Source: Candidatus Wallbacteria bacterium
GTDB lineage: Bacteria > Muiribacteriota > UBA6191 > JACPRK01
DNA: 20,279 nt
Direction of reading: 5' to 3'
Assembly: GCA_016199905.1 (NCBI GenBank)
Contig: JACQFU010000519.1
Coordinates: forward strand, 1-20,279
Shown here: in pieces, positions 1 to 6,240 of the stretch
Numbering within the stretch: position 1 is the first letter of the stretch
Layout: every line of letters begins with the position of its first letter
Made by a program: the position numbers and the translations under genes
Notes under the pieces: model-generated
What the model saw: the letters and a program-made list of their open reading frames with translations, nothing else
Told to the model about the DNA's origin: nothing
Databases searched by the model: none

Positions 1-1165
1 GATCGTCTCCAGCCCGGTCTCTCCGCTGGGACAGAGCACCAGCGTGCGCACCAAGTACGCCACCGCCGTGGCGCTCCCGTCGACCCTCTACGTCGACACG
101 CGGCGCGGCGATCGACCCCAGAACCAGGAGCAGCCGGCACACAAGCTCTACGACTACGCGTACATCACCGATCGCTTCGAGGGGCTCATCCTCGTCGACA
201 CGCACTGCCTGATCGACGGCGACCCCGAGAACAACTTCTTCGAGCGCGCGCTCACCTGGAACCCGGGAGGCGTGCTGGACGGCGCCGAGGCGATCACGCT
301 TGCCGGCAACCACGCCTACGTCTGCTGCAAGCGCGGCCTGGTCGTCGTCGATATCGACGATCCGCTCCATCCGAAAGTCGTCTCCGAGGTGGGGGCGCCC
401 TTCTTGAAGGGCCCACGGTGCGTCGCCGTGCAGTTCCGCTACGCGTTCGTCTGCGACGAACGGGGCGTGCAGGTCCTGGACGTCACGGACGCCGCGAAGC
501 CGCGACCGGTACCGGGCGCCTCCGTGCGCTTGCCGGGGGCGTGCTCCATTTACGTCGCACGCACCTACGCCTACGTGGCGGCCGGCGGGAAGGGCGTGGC
601 GATCCTGGACGTGGAGAACCCGGAGAAGCCCCTCGTGGACCAGATGTTCGACGACGGCGGCAAGCTCAACGACGCGCGGGATGTGAAGGTGGCGTCGACC
701 AACGCGAGCCTGTTCGCCTACGTGGCGGACGGCGCGAACGGTTTGAAGGTGCTGCAGCTGACGTCGCCCGAGCGGACGCCCGGCAACTACGGCTTCAGCC
801 CACAGCCGTCACCGCGAGTCATCGCGACGCACAAGACGCACGGTCCAGCCCTGGCAATCTCGAAGGGCCTGGACAGGGATCGCGCCGCCGACGAGAGTTT
901 CAATCAGATCGCGGTCTTCGGCCGTCTAGGGGCGCGGCCGTTCAAGGCCGTCGAGGCCCAGAAGCTGTACCTGGACGGCGAGGGGAAGGTCTATTCGGTT
1001 TCGAACGACCCGCCGGGTCCGGCGACTCCGCATCCCAGCGAGGTCGCGGCGGCCGCCGAAGCGAAGGCCGCTGCCGAGGCGAAGGCCAAGCCTGCGGAGA
1101 AAGCGCCGGAGGGGAAGGCGGAGGAGCCGAAGCCGAGCGAGGGGCGGAGGATCCGGAGGCGGTGA
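1..1165 (+). CDS. LVIVD beta-propeller repeat protein, 5' end outside the window
   Basis: The reading frame is already open at base 2 and runs to TGA at 1163-1165, so this is the C-terminal part of a longer protein; the GTG at 44 is only the first in-frame start-like codon. The visible part contains at least three LVIVD-type propeller blades, recognisable by phrases such as AYVCCKRGLVVVDIDDP, AFVCDERGVQVLDVTD and AYVAAGGKGVAILDVENPEKP, each ending in a VxDVxxPxxP turn. Such repeats form extracytoplasmic beta-propellers that usually act as binding scaffolds. The last ~45 residues are low-complexity Ala/Glu/Lys/Pro ending in the basic string GRRIRRR. No haem motif is visible in this part. In other genomes such proteins can accompany multihaem cytochromes, and a tetrahaem cytochrome lies next door in convergent orientation. 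The specific function is unknown. The family call is good; the role is inference. Confidence 0.8.
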   Translation, partial: IVSSPVSPLGQSTSVRTKYATAVALPSTLYVDTRRGDRPQNQEQPAHKLYDYAYITDRFEGLILVDTHCLIDGDPENNFFERALTWNPGGVLDGAEAITLAGNHAYVCCKRGLVVVDIDDPLHPKVVSEVGAPFLKGPRCVAVQFRYAFVCDERGVQVLDVTDAAKPRPVPGASVRLPGACSIYVARTYAYVAAGGKGVAILDVENPEKPLVDQMFDDGGKLNDARDVKVASTNASLFAYVADGANGLKVLQLTSPERTPGNYGFSPQPSPRVIATHKTHGPALAISKGLDRDRAADESFNQIAVFGRLGARPFKAVEAQKLYLDGEGKVYSVSNDPPGPATPHPSEVAAAAEAKAAAEAKAKPAEKAPEGKAEEPKPSEGRRIRRR

Positions 1166-1229
1166 TGGAGGGGGGACGGGGAGAATAGGGGGACGAGAGA
1201 CGGGAAATTTGAGATTTGAGATTTGCCGT
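1166..1229. repeat. purine-rich intergenic tract with a short TTTGAGA tandem repeat
   Basis: Between two convergent genes the plus strand is nearly all purine from about 1164 to 1206. It then carries 2.6 tandem copies of the 7-mer TTTGAGA (1208-1214, 1215-1221, then TTTG at 1222-1225). There is no hairpin followed by a T-run, so it does not look like a standard intrinsic terminator. Its function is unknown. Confidence 0.6.
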
Positions 1230-2465
1230 CTACTTGAAACTGCCGGCGACGGCGGCGAGGTCCTTGGCGTAGGCATCGGCGCTGAACTTCGACGCGTCCT
1301 CGGGGAGGTCCTCGAAGAGCTTGTTGATCTTCGCCTCGGCGGCGGGAAACTTCTTGCCGCCTCTAGCGCAGGCCTTGGACAGCGTGTCGAGCGCCATCGT
1401 GAGCTGCTCGGCGCACTGCACGCCGCCGCCGGCGACTTCGCCGGACTCGGCGGGCAGCTCGTCGAGGATCTTCACGGCTGAATCGAGAGTGGTCTCGGAC
1501 TTGGAAATGGCCTTGGCAGTCTCGTCGGCCTTAGCGGCCAGGTCGGCGGCAGCAGCGAGCTTGCCGGCGTCCTTGGCATCCATGGCGGTCTTGAGGGCGG
1601 CCATGCCGCTCTCGAGCGCTGCGGCGTTCGCGGGCGCCAAGACCTTCACGGCGTGGCGAAAGGTGATGTAGCGGTCATTGGCCTCTCGCCAGGCGCTTTG
1701 CAGGTACTTCTCCGGGGCCTTGCCGCCGGCTCGCTTGGCGACCCACTTCAGCGAATCGCGCAGGGCGACGCCCTGGCCGACCGACCAGGCCTTCACGGAC
1801 AGCGGCGCCTCCCCCTCGACCCAGTGCGGCGGCATCGTGGCGCTGAAAGTGTCGAGCTCGAAGGAGGGATAGGGATGGCCGGCGTCGATCATGTCGTGGT
1901 CGATGCCCACGTGACAGGGGATGCAGGTGTCGGCGCGCACGTAGACGTCCTTGGTGTCCAGGGCGCCGACGGCGATGCTCTTTGCCTTCGTCCAACCCTT
2001 TTCGGCGTGCGGTTCGAGGTACTTCTCGCCGGGGCCGTGGCACTGTTCGCAAGTGTTGCCATCCGCGAGATCGAACTTCTTGTCACGCTGCGCGGCGGGG
2101 ACATTCAGCGCGTGGCAACCCAGGCAGCGTTCGCTCGTGTCGGGCTTGTCGATGTTCATCTTCTTGGCGACTTCCAAACCCTTCTTCTCGGTGAGGTTGA
2201 GGAACGACTTGGCGTGCTTGTCCTTGGCAGTCCAGAGCGTGCCGGCCATGCAAGACTTGCCCACGCGGTCCTTGATGAGCTCGGTGGCGCCGTGACACTT
2301 GGCCGTGTTGCAGCTTGCCGCGCCCATCACGCGCAAGCTCTGGCGCTCGACGGCCAGGAGTTGGCCAGCGAAAAGGGGGCGATTGGCACGGCTGCCGGTC
2401 GGAATCTGCACGGAAGCCAGCGCGAACACGACGAACACCACCACCACGGCTCTGGAGAGTCGCAT
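1230..2465 (-). CDS. secreted tetrahaem cytochrome c (cytochrome c554-like family)
   Basis: This is a periplasmic electron carrier of 411 residues. The start is the ATG at 2465 rather than the GTG at 2492, because AAGGAGG lies seven bases upstream and the product then opens with a signal peptide (MRLSR, a run of Val/Ala/Phe, then a polar region near residue 25). Four covalent haem sites are visible: CNTAKCH at 52-58 (a CX4CH site), CLGCH at 114-118, CEQCHGPGEKYLEPH at 139-153 and CIPCH at 181-185. The phrases CEQCHGPGEKYL, CHVGIDHDMIDAGHP and PPHW fit the cytochrome c554-like multihaem family. Residues after about 225 have no haem motif and look largely helical and Ala/Lys-rich. It is divergent from the amidase/Fe-S/cytochrome operon and may share its regulation. 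Its redox partner is unknown. Confidence 0.88.
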   Translation of the reverse strand: MRLSRAVVVVFVVFALASVQIPTGSRANRPLFAGQLLAVERQSLRVMGAASCNTAKCHGATELIKDRVGKSCMAGTLWTAKDKHAKSFLNLTEKKGLEVAKKMNIDKPDTSERCLGCHALNVPAAQRDKKFDLADGNTCEQCHGPGEKYLEPHAEKGWTKAKSIAVGALDTKDVYVRADTCIPCHVGIDHDMIDAGHPYPSFELDTFSATMPPHWVEGEAPLSVKAWSVGQGVALRDSLKWVAKRAGGKAPEKYLQSAWREANDRYITFRHAVKVLAPANAAALESGMAALKTAMDAKDAGKLAAAADLAAKADETAKAISKSETTLDSAVKILDELPAESGEVAGGGVQCAEQLTMALDTLSKACARGGKKFPAAEAKINKLFEDLPEDASKFSADAYAKDLAAVAGSFK

Positions 2466-2500
2466 CGAAACCTCCTTGGGTCGAGCGAGCACCCGCCCGG

Positions 2501-2529
2501 TTGACGGTTTGCCCGCGGGACAATACTAT
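2501..2529 (+). promoter_or_regulatory. candidate sigma-70-type promoter of the amidase-cytochrome operon
   Basis: TTGACG at 2501-2506 is followed after exactly 17 bases by TACTAT at 2524-2529. Transcription would start near 2536, leaving a ~23-base leader before the ATG at 2559. The same AT-rich patch read on the minus strand gives TATAGT (2530-2525), a good -10 for the divergent cytochrome gene but without a convincing -35. The two promoters may therefore overlap. Inferred from sequence only. Confidence 0.45.
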
Positions 2530-2558
2530 AACATCCGGGCAACGCGCTCTCGTTTTCG

Positions 2559-3731
2559 ATGGCACGCGATACCGGCATCCGAGCAAAACTGAGTCTTCTG
2601 GCGACCTTGCTTCTGCTGGGCGCGCAGACGGGCTTTTCCGCCGTGCGGTTCGACTTTCCGACGCGAGAGCCCGGCCGTTGCCAGGCGGCTGTCGGCGTGT
2701 CGGCCATGCCGGGCGGAGCGCTGGAGCTGGCCGCTTCCGGGGGGCGGCGGCTGGCCCAGGGCTCTTTGGTTTGGCGCGCGGAACGTTCCGACATAGCTCT
2801 ATCGGTAGTCGAGCTCGAGGCCGTGTCGCAGATTCCCGCAGGTTGTAGGCTAAGTTGGGACGTGCGCGCCGTGCGCTCGAGCGACGGGCACCTGACGGAC
2901 TGGCAAACTCTGGCTCCTGGCGTCCGGCTCCCGCTCGAAGCGCCCGCCGACGCCGTGCAACTGCGCGTGACTCTGGGCAGCTCCAACCCTGCCGCATCTC
3001 CTCTCGTGACTCGAGTCACCCTTGTTTGCTACTCTGCGGAGGTGGTGGCACCATTGGCGTCTTCGAGCAATGAGGAGTGTCCTGTCGGTGGGAACGGCGG
3101 CGGCGCGGCCACCTATCCGGAGCCGCCGGATATTTCGGGTCCGATCGTTGCGGTGGAGCCGCCGCCGATCGTTGGACGCGAGACCTGGGGCAGCCGTGCC
3201 CCGCGGGAAGCCTACGAGGCGCTCAACCCGGGCAAGTTGACCGTGCACCACTCGTCGGAGCCGCGCGCGGCGCACTGCCGCGGCTGCGGCACCATCCGAG
3301 GCATACAGGCGTATCACATGCACGAGCGCGGCTGGAACGACATCGCCTACCACTACCTGATCGCGCCGGACGGGACCGTGTACCAGGGACGACCCGAGGG
3401 CGCAAACGGCTCCCACTCGCGCCCCAACCGCCACAAGCTGGGCATCTGCGTCCTGGGCAACTTCAATCGCGGCGAGGAACGGATCAGTCCGAGCGCCCGG
3501 GCGTCGCTGGTGCGTCTGCTGGCGTACCTGGCGGGCAAATACGGGATTTCGAGCCGGGCGATCTACGGGCACCGCGACTTCAACTCGACCGATTGCCCGG
3601 GCGACACGCTCTATGGGGCCTTGAGCGCACTGCGCGCCGACGTGGAACGAACGATTCGCAGGGCCGAGCAGCCGCACGCCGCCTCGCAGCGAGCGGCGAC
3701 AGGCGCCGCGCAACCAGGGAGGGAACTGTGA
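2559..3731 (+). CDS. secreted N-acetylmuramoyl-L-alanine amidase, PGRP/Ami_2 type
   Basis: This predicted zinc amidase would cut the bond between N-acetylmuramic acid and L-alanine in peptidoglycan. The 390-residue product starts with a signal peptide (basic MARDTGIRAK, then a Leu/Ala-rich core to about residue 28). Residues ~30-160 form a beta-rich domain I do not recognise. A Gly/Pro-rich linker follows (~175-203), then the PGRP/Ami_2 domain at ~204-362. In it, GRETWGSRAP is the usual entry motif, VHHS (230-231), GHRDFN (H338) and DCPG (C346) supply the expected His/His/Cys zinc site, and IAYHYLI carries the conserved tyrosine, so catalysis looks intact. Residues 363-390 are a short polar tail. 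ATG 2559 has no clear Shine-Dalgarno sequence, but the signal peptide supports it. The gene overlaps the next gene by four bases, indicating translational coupling to a redox protein, which is an unexpected partner. Confidence 0.9.
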   Translation: MARDTGIRAKLSLLATLLLLGAQTGFSAVRFDFPTREPGRCQAAVGVSAMPGGALELAASGGRRLAQGSLVWRAERSDIALSVVELEAVSQIPAGCRLSWDVRAVRSSDGHLTDWQTLAPGVRLPLEAPADAVQLRVTLGSSNPAASPLVTRVTLVCYSAEVVAPLASSSNEECPVGGNGGGAATYPEPPDISGPIVAVEPPPIVGRETWGSRAPREAYEALNPGKLTVHHSSEPRAAHCRGCGTIRGIQAYHMHERGWNDIAYHYLIAPDGTVYQGRPEGANGSHSRPNRHKLGICVLGNFNRGEERISPSARASLVRLLAYLAGKYGISSRAIYGHRDFNSTDCPGDTLYGALSALRADVERTIRRAEQPHAASQRAATGAAQPGREL

Positions 3732-5338
3732 GCACAGAGCCTTCCGCTGGTGGGGCGCCGGCTGCGACTGCCGCGCCGCCGGAAGGTGCGCCCAAGCTCG
3801 CAGGGGAGGCGCTCGCCGCCGACGCGCTCCTGGCAATCCCGATCTTCAAGGGAATTTCGAAGTCCCTGCTCGAGAAGAACGCCGGGGCCGTATCCAGGCG
3901 GCGGTTCAAGAAGGGCGAACTGATCTGCCGCGAGGGCGACTTCGGCTCGACGGCGTTCTACGTCCTGTCGGGCAAGGTTGAAGTCTACATCGCGACGCCG
4001 ATGGCGCACGTGAAGACGTCCGGCGGAGTGCGCGGTTTCTTTCAGAAGCTCAAGAGCTTTCTGGTCAGCAAGAGGGAGGACCCTCGCGACGCGCGGGACG
4101 ACCGTTTGATTCCGATCGACGCGCCGATCGACCTGCCGTTCCTGCACCCACAAGCGCAGCTTGGCGAGGGCGAGCTCTTCGGCGAGATGACCTGCATGAG
4201 CCGCTACCCGCGTTCGGCGACCGTGCGGGCAGCCGAGGACTGCGAGATGCTCGAGATGCTCTCGAACATCCTTTCACTGCTATTGAAGAACCCCGCGTTC
4301 AAGGACAAGGCCGACAAGAACTACCGGGAGCGGGCGTTGGAGCAGCACCTGCGCAGTCTTCCCATCCTCAAGGGGTTGAGCAGCGAGTTCATCGATCGGC
4401 TTCGCTCCAAGGTCGAGCTGGTGCGATACGACCCGGGCCAGGTGATCTTCCGGCAGGGAGATCCTTCCGACGCCTTTTATCTGGTTCGGATCGGCTTCGT
4501 GAAGGTCAGCCAGCAGGCGCCGGGCGGCGACGTGGTTTTGGCATACAGCGAGCGCGGCTCGCACTTCGGAGAGATGGGCATTCTGGCTCAGGTCCCGCGA
4601 GGCGCCACCTGCACGGCGCTCGACCACGTGGAGCTGGTGCGCATCCCGGCCGACGACTTCCGGAGCCTGGTGAACGAGTACCCGAATATCCGGCAGGCAA
4701 TGGAGCTGGTGACCCGGGCGCGGCAGGCCGAAAGCATCCAGCGCCTGGCGATCACGCAGTCCGTGCCGCTGGAGGCGTTTCTGGAACAGGGCCTGATGGA
4801 GGCGCAGAACTTGCTTCTGCTGGACCTGGACCGCTGCACTCGCTGCGACGAGTGCGTGCGCGCCTGCGCCTCGGCCCACGACGGCGTCACTCGTTTGATC
4901 CGGGTCGGACTGAGGTTCGACAGGTACCTGGTGCCCACCTCGTGCCGCACTTGCCGTGACCCGCTCTGCATGATCGGTTGTCCGGTGGGCGCCATCCGCC
5001 GCCGCCATTCGCTGGAAATCGTCATCGAAGACTGGTGCATCGGCTGCGGCGTCTGCGCGAAGGGGTGCCCTTACGGCAATATCACGATGCATCCGTTCAA
5101 CGTCGACGAGCCCGACCCGAAGAATCCCGGAACGGTGAAGGCCGTGATGAAGAAGAAGGCGACCACCTGCGATCTGTGCACGGAGCACGCGCAGCCGGCC
5201 TGCGTGGCCGCCTGTCCGCACGAGGCGGCGATGAGAGTCGCGCCGCACGCGTTCTTCTCCGAGCAACTCTCGACGGGCCAGCCCCCGACCGGCCGGGCGG
5301 CCAAGGAGGGGAATCCTGCTCCTGGATCGAAGCCATAA
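3728..5338 (+). CDS. double cyclic-nucleotide-binding domain fused to a four-cluster [4Fe-4S] ferredoxin protein
   Basis: The product is a 536-residue cytoplasmic protein without signal peptide or membrane segment. The GTG at 3728 was chosen because GGGAGG precedes it and the frame upstream is only the amidase shadow. Residues ~33-180 are a first cNMP-binding domain with GELFGEM (148-154) and PRSAT (161-165), interrupted by a ~50-residue basic insert (~92-143). Residues ~208-330 are a second, with GSHFGEM (277-283) and PRGAT (290-294). Both keep the Glu and Arg that bind the ribose-phosphate in CAP and PKA regulatory domains. No helix-turn-helix follows. Instead, sixteen cysteines form four ferredoxin motifs: 370/373/376/380, 406/409/414/418, 437/440/443/447 and 481/484/492/496, the DmsB/HybA-like pattern. 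This suggests an electron-transfer subunit controlled by nucleotide binding. The next two genes encode a membrane protein and a decahaem cytochrome, its likely partners. The ligand and the reaction are unknown. Confidence 0.9.
   Translation: MSTEPSAGGAPAATAAPPEGAPKLAGEALAADALLAIPIFKGISKSLLEKNAGAVSRRRFKKGELICREGDFGSTAFYVLSGKVEVYIATPMAHVKTSGGVRGFFQKLKSFLVSKREDPRDARDDRLIPIDAPIDLPFLHPQAQLGEGELFGEMTCMSRYPRSATVRAAEDCEMLEMLSNILSLLLKNPAFKDKADKNYRERALEQHLRSLPILKGLSSEFIDRLRSKVELVRYDPGQVIFRQGDPSDAFYLVRIGFVKVSQQAPGGDVVLAYSERGSHFGEMGILAQVPRGATCTALDHVELVRIPADDFRSLVNEYPNIRQAMELVTRARQAESIQRLAITQSVPLEAFLEQGLMEAQNLLLLDLDRCTRCDECVRACASAHDGVTRLIRVGLRFDRYLVPTSCRTCRDPLCMIGCPVGAIRRRHSLEIVIEDWCIGCGVCAKGCPYGNITMHPFNVDEPDPKNPGTVKAVMKKKATTCDLCTEHAQPACVAACPHEAAMRVAPHAFFSEQLSTGQPPTGRAAKEGNPAPGSKP
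5303..5318 (+). promoter_or_regulatory. ribosome binding site and apparent CTG start of the membrane protein gene
   Basis: AAGGAGG at 5303-5309 lies six bases before CTG at 5316-5318. No in-frame ATG, GTG or TTG exists between the upstream in-frame stop (TGA 5232-5234) and GTG 5439. The 41 codons between 5316 and 5439 encode a plausible membrane segment. CTG 5322 and ATC 5313 are less well spaced alternatives. Confidence 0.6.
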
Positions 5339-6236
5339 GCGCTGGCTGGCGGGCTCCCTCACGTTCGCCGCGGCCTCGACGGTCGCGTATGTTTGTTACG
5401 CGCGCCTGGAGCCCAACGGACCTCGGGGCGGCACCCCTGTGGGGCTCGCATACGGGGTTGTAGGCACGGCGATGATCCTGTTCTGCGGACTGCTGGGTGT
5501 GCGCAAGAAAGTGCCCACGTGGCGGCTGGGGAACGCCGCGTTCTGGCTGCGAGCGCACATCTGGTTGGGAGTGCTCTCGGTGCCGATGATCCTGTTTCAC
5601 GCGGGGTTCGCCGTTGGGGGCGCGCTGACTCAGGCATTGATGATCCTGCTGGCGATCGTTGTGGCGAGCGGCATCCACGGTCTGGTGCTGCAGCAGTTCC
5701 TGCCGCGGCTGATGACCAACCAGGTAGAGACGGAGACCACCTACGAGCAGATCCCGCACGTGCTCGAGCAACTGCGTGCCGAGGCGATCGAAGTGGTCGA
5801 GAGCGTGTGCGGTCCGCTGCAGGCGCCTCCGGAGGAGTCGGTGGCGCCACCAGACCCGTCGGACCCGTCGGCTCCAGCGAAACCGGCAGCCAAGTCGAAG
5901 GGGAAAACCGCAGGTCCCGTGGAGGGAAGCGGACCGCTCAAGGACTTCTACCTGCGTACGATCCAAGACTTCATGGCGGCCGATCGACTCGGCAACCAGA
6001 TTCTGGCCACGCCCGCGCGCGCGCGAGCGCACTTCGCGCACCTCCGGAAGATTCTGCCCCCGGCGCTCCAGGACCCGGCGGGCCGGCTGGAGGAGATCTG
6101 CAACGAGCGTCTGGGCATGGAAACGCAGATCAAACTGCACCACTGGCTCCACGGGTGGCTGTTCCTCCACGCCCCGCTGTCGGGCGTGTTGATCCTGCTC
6201 ACCGTGGTGCACGCCCTGATGTCGTTCAAGTTCTGA
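5316..6236 (+). CDS. polytopic histidine-rich membrane protein, candidate cytochrome b-like subunit
   Basis: This integral membrane protein has 306 residues if read from CTG 5316. The first ATG/GTG/TTG is GTG 5439, but the 41 upstream residues read DRSHKRWLAGSLTF and continue into a hydrophobic helix and an NGPRGG loop, continuous with the rest, and a strong Shine-Dalgarno sequence sits before the CTG. Five membrane helices are likely: ~10-28, 42-62, 82-100, 104-127 and ~280-301. Histidines fall in or near them (H81 in RAHIWLG, H95 in LFHAGF, H121 in GIHGLV, and several in KLHHWLHGWLFLH and VVHAL), which suggests b-type haem ligation. A ~150-residue hydrophilic loop with a Pro/Ala/Lys-rich stretch separates helices 4 and 5. 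It overlaps the Fe-S gene by 23 bases and ends four bases before the decahaem gene. It is the probable membrane link between them. I cannot place it in a named family, and haem binding is inference. Confidence 0.8.
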   Translation: MLLDRSHKRWLAGSLTFAAASTVAYVCYARLEPNGPRGGTPVGLAYGVVGTAMILFCGLLGVRKKVPTWRLGNAAFWLRAHIWLGVLSVPMILFHAGFAVGGALTQALMILLAIVVASGIHGLVLQQFLPRLMTNQVETETTYEQIPHVLEQLRAEAIEVVESVCGPLQAPPEESVAPPDPSDPSAPAKPAAKSKGKTAGPVEGSGPLKDFYLRTIQDFMAADRLGNQILATPARARAHFAHLRKILPPALQDPAGRLEEICNERLGMETQIKLHHWLHGWLFLHAPLSGVLILLTVVHALMSFKF

Positions 6237-6240
6237 AAAG

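Noticed and set aside
3077..3727. Upstream extension of the cNMP/Fe-S frame to an earlier start
   Set aside because: The extra ~217 residues are an out-of-frame shadow of the amidase; GTG 3728 has a good ribosome binding site and begins the recognisable protein.
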